A stretch of 64,000 bases of DNA from Linyphia triangularis (GCA_963978545.1 OZ021727.1:45049385-45113384), one strand, 5' to 3'. Positions 44,507-55,742 are shown, counted from the stretch's first letter. Translations and numbers: made by a program. The notes: a model not told the origin generated them from the letters alone.

Positions 44507-47161
44507 TCAATGACTTCTACCATAATATGGGCCTAGCCTATTGTAGTGTACAACTCTAGGTTTACAGGAAGGTGTCCGTTGAATTATCACCACGACGTCG
44601 TCGATCTTCTTAAGGACCCCATACGGCCCTTCCCAGTTCGTCTGGAGCTTAGGGAAGAGTCCTTTCCGACGTTTGTCACCTTCCTGGAATATACGGTCCA
44701 TGGCCTTGGCATAGTACCGGATCTTCATGCGCTCCGTCATGATGTTGTTTCTCTCTCTGGCGAACCGATGTACGGCTTCCAAACGTGCCTGCAGATCATC
44801 TAGATACTGGACAGGCGAGGAAGGAGTGTCCTGTGGTTGTCCAAAGAGGAGGTTGCTGGGGAGCCTAAGGTCTCTTCCACACATCATTAGAGATGGAGAA
44901 AATCCGGTGGTCTCGTGAGTTGCACTCCCGTATGCCAACAGAAGCGGTGAAAGTTTCTGATCCCCATCTTGCTGGTTATATGATATTGAGATTGCGTCCG
45001 AATCATCCGCGGGTGCAGCTGATAGATCCCGTGACCTCCGTTCGATGCTTGTAACAGGAGTACGGATGTCGATTCCCTCGTCACTAACTTTGTCCATTTC
45101 CACATGAACCACTTCCTGGGAAGTTTTCATCAACGTCGCTTTCTTCGGTTCTCTCTCCGAGGCTGGAGAGGTACTTTCCATAGATGTGGACTCTTCAGCA
45201 TTCTCTATGACATTGGCTTCATGAGCTACAATCAGATATACGCACAGCTCTTTCATGTCTAGATCGTGCAAAGGAACTTCGCCTCTCCATGTTTGCAGCT
45301 GGCTTCTCTCAAAATTCAGCGTAATTCCATTTTTCTTCAAAAAGTCTAGTCCGAGAATGCACGGATCTACAATTTCGGCAACATAAACGGTGTGCTTGTA
45401 GGTGTTAAATCCAAGGGCAATGTCCACTTGCAATTTCCCAGGAACAGAGATATTACCACCAGACACAGTTTGTAGAGAAACAGAGGGCGCTGTGTAGAGG
45501 AGTCGGCTGTTCAGGCGACGAGCCACGTCCGTCCTTACGATCGTTAAGTTCGCTCCCGAATCGACGATTAGACGACATGGAGTTCCGTTGATCTCCCCCT
45601 TCACGAATAAACCCTGGTTTCCTCCTTGTCGGGATGAAACGTGGAAACGACTGGTCGGGGCTTCACCTGTTCTACATTGCAGCTTCTGCCCTGCGAGATG
45701 ACATCTTCTTAGATTCAGTTGTGGAGAATCCGTGGTAGTGTTATCCCTTCTCTTTTTCAAATCAAGGCAGTTTCGTCGTAGATGCCCTTCCCGTTTGCAG
45801 TGCCAGCAAACGACTCTGGTCCTTCGATCCCTGGCTCCGGGATAGCTTCTCATCATTCTATCAATTTTGCTCTCCAGTTCTCGAAGCTTACTGGTGACAA
45901 AGTCAGAAGAATCCTCGGCTAATGCACCACGCACATATCGTCGGTCTTTTCCAGAAGCTAGCTGCGCGGCTTCTACTCTCATGGCGTACACGAGGGTAGA
46001 CTTCAGGTTTTTGTTTTGGGATAACCTTACCGTCTGCTGCACATCGGGATCTTGAATAGCGTCGATGAAATACTGCAGAGAAAGATCGTCTCGTACATCC
46101 GGGGGACAGTCAGGGAAAGCGAGGAGCGACAGTCTTTCTATATCCGATGCCAATTCTTGAAGAGTTTCATTGGCCTTCTGCTGTCTCACTTTCAGTTGCA
46201 GTCTGTTGTAATCCTTTAGATGCTGCTCCCCAAACCTTAACTCCAACGCACTTGCCAGCGCCACGAATTCTCCCCGCTTCTCTTCAGGTAGTGTCTGTAA
46301 AATGTCAGCAGCTTCACCTCGAAGAGATGCTGCGAGATGGAATGCTTTCGAAGTATCGTCCCAACCATTCGCAGATGCAATCATCTCAAACTGCGTTTGA
46401 TAAACGCGCCAGGAAGACTTTCCATCAAAAGTGGCCACTTTGATGTTGGAACGTGGCGCAATGAAGGGAGTGGAAACATTATCCCATTTAGGCGTTGCAA
46501 CGGTCATAGCTTCCACCGTTTCAATTTTCCGTAGCCTTTCTTCAACAGCGTCATGAAACTTTTCCTGTTCCTCTTTCATGGTGGAAACCCTTTCTTCGAT
46601 TTCATTCCTCACAGTCACAAGATCTCCTTTCATTGCAGAAACCTTTTCTCCCAAGCAGTCAACTTTCCCATTAACCGCCTCAAAACTCTCACTGATTTCT
46701 TTTCTTACTTCACTCAGAACATCTTCTTTTACCGATTGTAGAACACTTGTAGTAGTCTCTATTATCGTAGATTCCACCATTGTAGCCAGTTCGGATTGCA
46801 TTTCTTCTTTAATCCCAATTATAGCTGCTGATGTGGATTCTTGGCAGGTGGCGATTGCAGCGGCGAGTTCGGCATTTGTCGTTTCTTGACGGGCTTGACC
46901 AGCGGCGATTGTAGCGGCGAGTTCGGCATTTGTCGTTTCTTGACGTGCTTGTCCGGCGGCAATCGTAGCGAAAAGTTCGGCTTTCATTTCGGCTGCGGTG
47001 GTTTCTTGGCAGGCTTTCATTTCGGCTGCGGCGGTTTCCTGGCAGGCTTTCATTTCAGATTTTATTTCAGCGGCAGTGGATTCTTGTTGGGCCTTCATTC
47101 CAGCAATCATTTCCATCAACTGCTTCATTTGGTCTTCCATCATTCCTCTAGTTGTCGGCAT
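44507..47161 (-). CDS. Gag-protease-integrase C-terminus fusion of element B (884 aa)
   Basis: One open frame of 884 codons. Residues 1-215 are coiled-coil-like and include near-identical repeats of AATIAAGQARQETTNAEL. Residues about 230-410 are the capsid-like Gag core. The CCHC knuckle is C452-x2-C455-x4-H460-x4-C465. A retropepsin-like aspartic protease follows: LIVDSGANLTIV at 531-542 (active-site DSG 534-536) and ILGLDFLKK at 602-610. After a low-complexity stretch (about 650-725) the frame enters the distal part of a Gypsy integrase (LSPLLLAYGSATHETTGFSP, CGRDLRLPSNLLFG) and ends with the GPY/F-type region NWEGPYGVLKKIDDVVVI (842-859). Reverse transcriptase, RNase H and the integrase DDE core, normally about 900 or more residues, are absent, yet the frame is kept across the junction near residue 730 (about 44970). 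It cannot move by itself. Whether the fusion is expressed is unknown. Confidence 0.93.
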   Translation of the reverse strand: MPTTRGMMEDQMKQLMEMIAGMKAQQESTAAEIKSEMKACQETAAAEMKACQETTAAEMKAELFATIAAGQARQETTNAELAATIAAGQARQETTNAELAAAIATCQESTSAAIIGIKEEMQSELATMVESTIIETTTSVLQSVKEDVLSEVRKEISESFEAVNGKVDCLGEKVSAMKGDLVTVRNEIEERVSTMKEEQEKFHDAVEERLRKIETVEAMTVATPKWDNVSTPFIAPRSNIKVATFDGKSSWRVYQTQFEMIASANGWDDTSKAFHLAASLRGEAADILQTLPEEKRGEFVALASALELRFGEQHLKDYNRLQLKVRQQKANETLQELASDIERLSLLAFPDCPPDVRDDLSLQYFIDAIQDPDVQQTVRLSQNKNLKSTLVYAMRVEAAQLASGKDRRYVRGALAEDSSDFVTSKLRELESKIDRMMRSYPGARDRRTRVVCWHCKREGHLRRNCLDLKKRRDNTTTDSPQLNLRRCHLAGQKLQCRTGEAPTSRFHVSSRQGGNQGLFVKGEINGTPCRLIVDSGANLTIVRTDVARRLNSRLLYTAPSVSLQTVSGGNISVPGKLQVDIALGFNTYKHTVYVAEIVDPCILGLDFLKKNGITLNFERSQLQTWRGEVPLHDLDMKELCVYLIVAHEANVIENAEESTSMESTSPASEREPKKATLMKTSQEVVHVEMDKVSDEGIDIRTPVTSIERRSRDLSAAPADDSDAISISYNQQDGDQKLSPLLLAYGSATHETTGFSPSLMMCGRDLRLPSNLLFGQPQDTPSSPVQYLDDLQARLEAVHRFARERNNIMTERMKIRYYAKAMDRIFQEGDKRRKGLFPKLQTNWEGPYGVLKKIDDVVVIIQRTPSCKPRVVHYNRLGPYYGRSH

Positions 47162-47175
47162 TCAAAATTACGAGA

Positions 47176-47191
47176 CCCACTTCTGACACCA
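47176..47191 (-). other. Primer-binding-like site of element B
   Basis: TGGTGTCAGAAGTGGG on the minus strand, one base after the 5' LTR, as in element A. The tRNA was not assigned. Confidence 0.65.
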
Positions 47192-47192
47192 C

Positions 47193-47654
47193 TGTTATGA
47201 ATTTTTCCGCTGAGGCAATGATGGCACAGTTTTTACAGTATAAAAATATTTATTCTCTCTTCAGAAAACTCACAAAAGTTATCCACAGGCAACAGTGTAA
47301 TCGCTCACAAGCTTCAACACAAGCTTTAGCAAAAACAACTTCGAATACAGCGATTGTACAAGCTCACTCCAGTAAACAAAGCGATCAGCTCACCTCGAAG
47401 TCCAAAGTCAATCTGAAAACTTTCCCGTTCTCCAGTCTTTTATATACAAGCGCGTGAGACATTCTCGAAATTTCCAGCCAATTCATCGGAAAAGAAATAT
47501 CTCGAAACTTCTCGATTGCTTTAGGTGTTGCCACCTTTTTCTAACTTGTATAATCGCTATTAATTAATAAATAAAATAAGATAAAAATAAATTACTATAG
47601 AATTTTGAAATAATACGTCATTATTTACACTATATACAGACAATTTGTGCAACA
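47193..47654 (-). repeat. 5' LTR of element B
   Basis: 462 bp, near-identical to 43993-44454; the presumed promoter of the element on the minus strand. It is followed by ATATATATAT, which includes the target duplication. Confidence 0.93.
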
Positions 47655-48068
47655 ATATATATATTTTTTAAAGCATGTATAATTTTTCTACTTTTGCATA
47701 AGAAGGGGGGGGGGGGGAAAGATTCTGAGAAAAATGCACCTAAACAAAACAAAAAACCCAGCTTTTTGTCGAAAATATTCTCCGCTTTAAGCAAATGAAA
47801 CTGTACCCAAATTACTTAAAATTTAATTTTTATAGGATAGTTTATAACTATTTCTTTGTGCCGAACCAAATCTTCTGAAAGCTAATTAGTCATTTTGCAG
47901 TCATCCAATCGAACTGAAACTTGGCAGATAGACTCGTTGTTGATGATAATGCATTATATCAAATTTTGGGGTATTTTTTTTAAAAAATCGCGAGGAGATG
48001 AGGAATAAATGAAAAAGTTCAATACAATTAGAGTTATTAGCAATGCTTTTTAATAATTTTTAGTTAAA

Positions 48069-48107
<39 letters not shown>

Positions 48108-48846
48108 TATTTTAATTACAGACATCTGCGATCTAAATTTTTGAGTAAAATGTGCAAAGCTTTTTCTCATAAATGAACAAAATTTTAAAGCTTTCGAAAA
48201 TCTAACTTACAAGTGTTCACGTAAACCATAAACATTTATTTAATTTTTTTTTTGTGGGGATTCAGAATATAAAGACCAAAGAATTATAAACTTAAAGCGA
48301 TACATTTGTTGTCGAAATACATTTGTGATGAGGTTATGGAAGAATTTTTGTGCTCTTACAAGTCCATTTAACATGGACATCTCATTTCTAAGTCTGAGAC
48401 GCAATCAACAGAGAATGGGTTGATTGCATTGCCTTATCATAGGTGATAAATCATTGTGTTTGTTGAAGGATCTTCAGGGGAAAAAAAAACCTCAGCTTAG
48501 CAGCTTTCCCATACTGTTACACACATCCAAAAACACAAATGCGGATGGCCCATTTTCTGGCAAGCTACCTCAACTCTCCTCGCCTCATTTCCCGTGAAAC
48601 AGAAACGAAGTGTTGCCAGGTGAGGCATCAGTCATTAAGAAAAAGATATTGTGTCTGCTCCCTGAATAGGCACCCCGTCTCCATCACTTATACCAACTCG
48701 AAAAACGCACTTCTTGATTTTTTTTCCATCTTCTCTTTGCCAGCCGAAACTGCTGCTTGAAATGAGATTTCGTTACTTCTCTGGAGCTGAGTAGGCATTT
48801 GTTCCAGAACCGATCGCAGAGGTGGTGCCTGCTATCTCATATCGCC

Positions 48847-49330
48847 AACTTGACGGGATTCGGGTGACGAGCGGTGCGAAAACATAACAGATGATCTCTT
48901 GTCGGTCTTGACTTGAAACCAAGGCCGGGAATTGAGTCGTTTTACTGTTTTAAAAGATCTGATTGTGAGTTCTGAACAGAGGCCTCATTTTGTTTTAGGA
49001 TACTCATCAAAAGATTATGATGTATCGCATTATTCGCATTTAATTCAAAAAATTTTACAAGACAAGAAATGCATCAAGCTTGAATTAGGTAGAGATCCGA
49101 AGTTTGTCTATGCCGGTAGTCGAGACGCCATCATTATACGTAGGCATCCGTTCCGCAATCGAAGAGGTTGTTTTCTTGCTATTTTATTTATATAACTTGC
49201 CGGAATTCGGTTGACAAACAGTGAGAAAACGTAACAGATTATGTCTTCATTTGACTTGAAACCAAGTTTTGGAAATAGACTGTTTAAAACTGTCTTGAGA
49301 ATAATCTGGTTCTGAACAGTGATCTCGACA
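48847..49330. repeat. Diverged direct repeat, about 135 bp, 347 bp apart
   Basis: The stretch from AACTTGACGGGATTCGGGTG (48847) recurs from 49194 as AACTTGCCGGAATTCGGTTG. Both share AAAAC.TAACAGAT, TTGACTTGAAACCAAG and GTTCTGAACAG in order. It is non-coding; the 87-codon frame between the copies (48932) is not recognisable. Confidence 0.7.
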
Positions 49331-49370
49331 AGTGGAAAGGGACAACCATAGTGATATTCAACAAGCGTAT

Positions 49371-49407
<37 letters not shown>

Positions 49408-51044
49408 TATATTTCCAGTCCAAGTTTTTGCATGGTTATTTCCACATTATTAAGACTGTTAAAAAAGGTTTTAGCTTTTATTGATGATAATTAAGTCGTG
49501 GGTGTGTAGAATTACCTCGTTTCTTCAAGCTTAAATGCATTAGTATGTATGCAAGAACGTATAGTAAGGAGAAAAATAATCTGAAAGATGGCTATATCAA
49601 TTTTTCTTTGAAAAAAAAAAGTATCGTTGTAATTGGTGGAAAATATTTTTAATACATACGTTAATATAATACGTCATGTACATATTAAAACAGAATCACA
49701 TTGAAAAAGTTTAATGGCACCCAATTGTAAATGATTTTCCCAATATTTCTGGAAATTTGTAATTTATATATACAATGCACTATCAACTTTCTCCCTTCGT
49801 CTCCCTACAATGATGGATTCAAAAGAGTACTTCCTTGCTTGATTTTCATTCAGAGGGGAGTGTTGGATAGTGTCAGTGTGCTTACAAATACTGTGCTTAC
49901 TTTTTATTGTTACGTTTTTTTTTTTTTTCTCTCTCTTTAGAATATAACAAAATGTCCTTTTCACACAATATTAGAAAAACACATTTTTACAGATTTTTGG
50001 AGCAGGGGCGAAATGATACATTCACCCCCACTATTGGTGGTGCACGGGGGCGATCGCCTCCTTTGCCCCCTTGTAGTTGGCATCTGTGTTTCAAACGATA
50101 GTTTGTTAAAGCTCAAATGTAAATAATACGCAATTTTCGACCCACATAGTTTTTCAATTATAAATAAATAAGTAAACAAACAAAATAAATAAAAACAAAT
50201 TTAAACATTGCATGAATATAAACATGTACATACACCTTTTGATGCCATTAAATATGCCAAAATCAAACACATCACAATTTTTTTTGTTCCTGTACTAATT
50301 TATATCCATATATGACGTGTATTTCAACATATAGTTCAACAAAAACGGATTTAGGCTGGGATATTACTAACCGAATGATTTAGTAAAAAATTTGGATTTG
50401 TATTAAAGATGCTTGCATGAACTAGTAGGTAATCCCTTAATATTAAATTTAAATGCAGAAGTATAGAAAATCATAAACGAGATCTATGAATGCAACAGCT
50501 TTTTTCCAGACGCTCAACCATGTGGGTTTTTTTAGGGGTCAGAACCTCTAGGATCTCTAACATCCCCGTGGTTTGTTATGAATGAATAAGAAACAACTAT
50601 CGTAAATAATTTCATATTAATACTTTTTAATATACCTTAATTTAGACAAAGTTTCTTCAGCATGTCATACAAAAGTAGCTATAGGTTCTAGAATTTCGAA
50701 GTAAATAACGCATTTATATATCGCTTAGCATCAAAAAATCGTTATATATTATTTCTAGTCTTCTATAGTGTCTATGATAAAGGTATAATAAAAAGTGTGA
50801 TAAGAAAAAGTGTCATAATAAAAGTGCTATAAGAAAAAGTGTCATAAATATGAATGTTTTCGTTTTCAAGTGTTGTCATGGTGTTTCCGTACACCTTAAA
50901 ATATTACTCTTTCTCTAACTGAATTTAAATAAACAACAAAAAGTTCATATTTGGTATCGAGATAAAATGTTGGCTCATGTTGGATTGCTTTGTATAACTC
51001 GAAAACTGGAAAACTAAAATATTGGTAAATTTCCAATAGCACAA

Positions 51045-51140
51045 ATACGCTGGCCAATATCAGCTCGTCACTGGTCAAACCCGATGTGGACGTTGTAAAC
51101 TGGCTGTTGCTATGGTTCTTGGCCAATCTCGCCCAGTGTC
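51045..51140. repeat. Dispersed repeat, copy 2 (GCTGGCCAATATC family)
   Basis: ACGCTGGCCAATATC, AACCCGATGTGGAC, TTCTTGGCCAATCTCG and CCCAGTGTC occur in the same order as in the copy at 6290-6420, with clear divergence and a shorter middle. Confidence 0.5.
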
Positions 51141-52348
51141 CCGTTCCTCCTTCAGAATTTTTTTTTGTAGTGCCCCTGCTACCAAATCTTGATACGCATA
51201 GAACCTTAAATATAGACACCATTTGGATTCTTTTCGTTTGCGTTCTGTAATTGTTTTACATTTTTTAACACCTTAAAAACAAATTCCATGGGAAAGAAAA
51301 CAGAAATGTCTTACACACTGGATAAGATATATTTCACAAGCAACTTATTTAATAATTCAATTGATAATTAATAACAATTACAAAATGCTTGATAAAATTT
51401 CTGTCTCATTTGATACAAGAAATGGTTTCTGTTATTTATATTTCTGTTTATTTAAATTTGGAAAAGGTCCGGATTCAATTTACAAAGAATCCTTCTCCTC
51501 TGGTTTTCTTCCAAACACGTGGAAAAGCTGTCATTCACAGATTAGAGATGCATCACTTCACTTCAATTCCAGCCGTGGAAAGTGTCACTTTCCTTTGCCG
51601 TTGTCAGCCGTGATTTGTCAACGTACTTGCTTTTCATCAGTGCTTCTCTCGAACATAAAACCAGGGAACGACGGTGGCAAATCGCCTTCTTTAACAGACA
51701 AGACAGAATAGTTGTGTCTTATCCAAACCAGAATAGCACTATTCAGTCAATGGACACGCTTGTTTTCGTTGCTGCTGCTTCTCCAGTTTCTGACGTGTGA
51801 ATGAAAAACTTGCAAGGACTTGCGCTCTTCCTCCGTGCGACAGTTGCAAGCAACGTGTAAATATTTTTATATAGGGTATTCAAAATCTGCATACTTTATG
51901 CTTTATTAATTACGAAATAAACACTGAAGTCTTAGTTGCCAAATTTAAACATTTGCAACTGAGTAATTTCGTAGATAAACTGGAGAGAGGGTTAAAAGAA
52001 GGATTTGACTTGACTACTATAGTAATATATTAAAAGTTATCATTTCACTTACTGGATTATTGGTGCACTTGTACACATTCAGCTGTTTAACTAGGAAATA
52101 AGCATAGTTCTTTAACTTTTTAGGAGTCACCTTGATCACAGAATCTCGTATTTTCTTAATAATTGAAATAGAAATCATAGAATGATTTTTATATAACCCT
52201 ATGAACAGTGAAACCCTAACCCCCCCCCCCATCCCCCCCCCCCCTCTCTTTAACCTTATTTTTGAGCCCTCCAAAACACTTTTCTAGATCTACCTAGGTG
52301 TCGCTGAATTTCAAAAAATTTGTATTCAGTGGTGTTAAGGGCAACCAT

Positions 52349-53023
52349 GTACCTAGGGCCACCCCACTTTTATTGAATAATGTTTAGCTCTAAGTTTTTT
52401 TTCCTCACTTGAGTAAGTGGCAACACCCAGTTGCTCTTTTGGCAGCCATTTTGAAATCTTAAAAGAGGAAGCTGTGACGAGTTATAAGTGGAAAACGTTT
52501 TTATATGGCCTGCAGTAACAATTTGCAGCTCATGTCTTTTATTGTTTTACAAAGTTAAGTCAAATACTTTGCTTTGAATTCTAGTAAATAATTTTGTTTG
52601 TAACATTAAGTACTACACAAGATGCTTAAATAAGTCCTTTCTCCATGTGCATTTTTCATAGAAGACATTTTATATGAAACTACCAAGTCGTGTACCTAGG
52701 GCCACATAGTTGCTTATTGTGTTCAAATTGCTAAAACCAAAATCTGTTGGTGCTTCAAAGCTATAATGCATGCAGCTCATTTTTTTAAATCAGTTTTTCA
52801 AGTTATGAAAATACCTGTAATTCACTAATAATTGGACACATTGCAATTCATTATAGTTATTATATGATAAACCAATGACTGATAATTGCTTGATATTGTT
52901 TCTTTCATAAAATTCACCTGTGTATGTTTGTTTTCTCTTCATTATGGACCTCATTTAAAGAGAATAGCCTTATGTACATCAGCTACTGACCTTAGGTACA
53001 ACGAGGTCTTGTACCTAGGGCCA
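52349..53023. repeat. Three exact copies of the 13-mer GTACCTAGGGCCA
   Basis: The motif occurs at 52349-52361, 52692-52704 and 53011-53023, all in the same orientation, spaced 343 and 319 bp apart. TTAGGTACAACGAG just before the third copy is a partial inverted match. The DNA between copies is AT-rich and not obviously repeated. Confidence 0.8.
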
Positions 53024-54573
53024 TTTGTGAAATTTCTTTAAAAACCTTCTATTTGACAGAATCTATTATTTTTAGTATTTATATTAATCCCAATGGGAAG
53101 TAATTACTATAACCATGTATGCACATCAATTTCACATTTTTAAACGGTTCAGTGGCTCACTTTTAGTGCATTGAAAGAAAAAAAAGCGGAAATAGGTACA
53201 CAGGTCTCCCCTACTGTATGCTTGGTTATTAACCTGAATCCGAAAAAGTCTTAACGATCTCCATAGAGATCTATATTAATTAGTATCTTCCCTCAATCTA
53301 GTTAGAATCTGTTTGTAACCATGAACAACCTATTGCATTTATGAGGGACAGTATTCCCTTAGCTTCATTTGCTTGTAGAGCAGATATCGCTTATGAGCTA
53401 TTCAAGAGTTGTAGTTGGAGATCAGTGTTATATATATATGAGACAAAACAAGTTCAATCCAAATATTTTGCAAAATTGTTTTTGTCTATTGAAGACGGCA
53501 TTTTCTGATAATAATAAAAGACGGATTAAATTGTATTATTTTTTGTTAGAAGATATGACTTCGTGAGATTCCGTGGGAGTGCAAGTTCGGGAAGATGCGA
53601 GAAGGGGGCCCTCGACTACAGAAAATCTAAAACGTTGTTTTCTGATATCGGTGATTCCGCAACCGAAAAGTCACATATTTTTTCAGCAGCCGGCAATCTA
53701 TGCCAAAAGACATGAGTGACTGATTCATTCATCAGTTCATCATTAATTTTTATACTTTCCACTATGCTAGATGCTAGAGGGTGTGTCCTTATAACTTGAG
53801 ATATATTGAGCTAATTTGAATAGAGATTTTTGCACAGGTATCTTGATTAATCAAGACTGTAGGGTACACAATTTCACCCCGATGTTTTGCGATTGAAGGA
53901 GAATGATCGGGAAAAGGCGCTGAAAGAAGATATGTTCATAATTTAGTCTACTCAGCTAATTTGAATTCATTTTTTTTTCTTTCGCTATTTTCGCTCATTC
54001 AAACTATAGGGAATACAACTTTGCAGTTTTATGAGAGTGTTTACATTTTTACATTTGGGTTCTTATTACTAAAGTAAGGTGGTCACAGTTACAATTTTTT
54101 TTATTTCCTAATACTAATCACGTATCTCTTTATAAATTAAATACTAATATCTCAAAAATATGTTTCTATCTAATATTCACTACCAAGTACCTGGTTTACA
54201 ATTTTGGAACAATAATATTAATTTAAGTGTTTGAAATAAAAATTTTAAATAAAAATCAGCAAACGATTTAATTTTGTTTTAAAAGTATAAGAATTAAATT
54301 TTCATCATGAGAGAGTTATATTTGTTCTGAAATGATGGAATAAAGTCTGAGTTTGAAATTTGTTTCTAGATAAAAGCCTAAAAGTGAGTTTTATTATTGA
54401 GGGATGGGAGAGGAGTATGCGAGTAAAATAGTTTTAAACAGTAAAGAGGAAAGTAAACTTGTTCCTCTCTATATATTTGAAATAGTTTTATTTGAAATAG
54501 CTTTGAATACTAGTGAAAGTATCTTTCTATTTTCTATTGATCACTAGGAAGAAAAGAGCTTGGTTATTTGTAT

Positions 54574-54645
54574 GGCCTGGTGGCGCAACGGTAGCGCGTC
54601 TGACTCCAGATCAGAAGGTTGCGTGTTCAAATCACGTCCGGGTCA
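54574..54645 (+). tRNA. tRNA-Trp (anticodon CCA)
   Basis: 72 bp with a full cloverleaf. The acceptor stem GGCCTGG pairs with CCGGGTC using two G-T wobbles. The D-arm region TGGCGCAACGGTAGCGC contains the A box. The anticodon arm is TCTGA-CTCCAGA-TCAGA with anticodon CCA at 54606-54608. The T arm is GCGTG-TTCAAAT-CACGT and contains the B box GTGTTCAAATC. The discriminator is A and no CCA is encoded, as expected in eukaryotes. There is no intron. A TTTTT run at 54653-54657 is the likely Pol III terminator. Unlike the SINE heads in this window, all stems pair, so it is likely a functional gene. Confidence 0.95.
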
Positions 54646-55515
54646 ATGCATATTTTTAATAAAAAATATTATTTTTCTTTGAAGATACGTTGAATAATAA
54701 TTTAATAATTGAAAGATAACAAAAAAGTTTCTATAAGAAAATAAGATAATAAATAATGGTAGAATAAAACTATATTATAAATTCAATTTTAATACCACCA
54801 GAGACTTTTTATTCGCATCGGCAGTGGAACCCACATGGGTGCCAACTGTAAGAGGCAAGAAGATTTGAAACATCCTGGTTTTTAATACAGATTAATAAAA
54901 GAAACAGAGAAAAATTATAAAATTCAAAGGGAAAAAGTGATCCATGTAATAAAGTTAATAATTTATATGAATTATTATGCCATTAATTATTGATATGAAT
55001 ACAAAATTAATAAAAGGCCTATTGTAGTAGTCTATTAATTGATATACACTGAGTTGCACAGTGATAGAACAACTTTGTTTATTCCGTGTAAAAACTGTAT
55101 AATACATTTCTGCATGAGTTTGTAATACTACTTCCTAAAATAAGAATAATGTATTTAAGTGGCATGTGTGATTACAAGCTGTTAGGAGTTTTTAGTTTGG
55201 TTTAATAAGCAAATGTTTTTTTTAAAAAATGGAAATTTGCTGTTGAAAAATGATCGAACCACTCTTACTTTTAAGTGAAATAATCGGTTTCAGAGAAGCA
55301 TACGCAGTTGGATTTTAACAAACACGTATATAAAAGCTTGGTTTGATCAAGTTAAAATAATCTAACTTAGCTTTTATTGTGTATAGGTCTACCTAATTGG
55401 TTTGCAAAGGTGTATGGGTAGTAGGAAAAACCGTTATTAGATTTTGAAAAGGGGCAAATTGCAGAGGGATCTTGGAGACGAAGAAAATATTTTCTCTTTC
55501 TCTACCCTATTGCGC

Positions 55516-55677
55516 CAGGGGGTGAAGACAAGGGTGACCCCCCCCCCCCCTTCGAAATTGTGTAAAATCTTGTTTTACCACTTCCCCTTCTTTTTTTGTG
55601 TAACTTGTTATATGTATTTAATCAAATCTTCGACCATACCCCACCACCCTGTAAAGAAATCCTGGCTACCTGCTTGT
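55516..55677. mobile_element. Probable small hAT-like MITE nested in the Tc-type element
   Basis: The left end CAGGGGGTGAAGACAAGG and the right end ATCCTGGCTACCTGCTTG are of the CAGGGGNGTAGCCAGG type seen at 23698. The flanks TATTGCGC (55508-55515) and TATTGCAT (55678-55685) match at six of eight positions. A C-tract lies near 55540. It is a weaker case than the other hAT-type elements. Confidence 0.5.
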
Positions 55678-55742
55678 TATTGCATTCTTCTTCGCTTGTG
55701 AAGCTGTGTTTTCTTTTTTTGTACACAAAATGTTAGTTCCCT

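Larger units (their letters stand above)
43993..47654 (-). mobile_element. Ty3/Gypsy LTR retrotransposon B, gag-pro-integrase-tail derivative (3662 bp)
   Basis: A complete element on the minus strand, with 462-bp LTRs (43993-44454 and 47193-47654), the same polypurine tract and primer-binding-like site as element A, and ATAT on both sides (43989-43992 and 47655-47658, inside an AT run). The coding region is one long open frame with gag, protease and the C-terminal part of integrase. Reverse transcriptase, RNase H and the integrase core are deleted. The LTRs differ at about three positions by eye, so insertion is recent. LTR sequence differs from element A at many shared positions (for example CCGCTGAGG versus CCACTGAGG), marking a separate subfamily. 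Confidence 0.93.
47659..55042. other. Gene-free stretch between the LTR elements and the Tc-type element, apart from tRNA-Trp
   Basis: No protein gene is supported. It holds a poly-G tract near 47706, a T30 run (48071-48100), an A31 run (49374-49404), a diverged direct repeat (48847-48985 and 49194-49330), higher-complexity islands at about 48530-48900 and 51480-51840, the second copy of the GCTGGCCAATATC repeat (51045-51140), C-rich tracts near 52220-52245, three exact copies of a 13-mer at 52.3-53.0 kb, and tRNA-Trp. Open frames in these stretches have no recognisable domains. Confidence 0.5.

Noticed and set aside
42365..47457. Plus-strand frames across the two LTR elements
   Set aside because: They are antisense or LTR shadows of the minus-strand gag and gag-pro frames. 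Paired copies in A and B only reflect the shared sequence.
48932..49195. 87-codon frame as a small gene
   Set aside because: It overlaps a diverged direct repeat and has no recognisable domain or supporting splice sites.
52215..52250. CCCTAACCCC-like sequence as a telomere or interstitial telomere
   Set aside because: Only one CCCTAACCC is present, followed by plain C runs. Arthropod repeats are normally TTAGG and no array exists.
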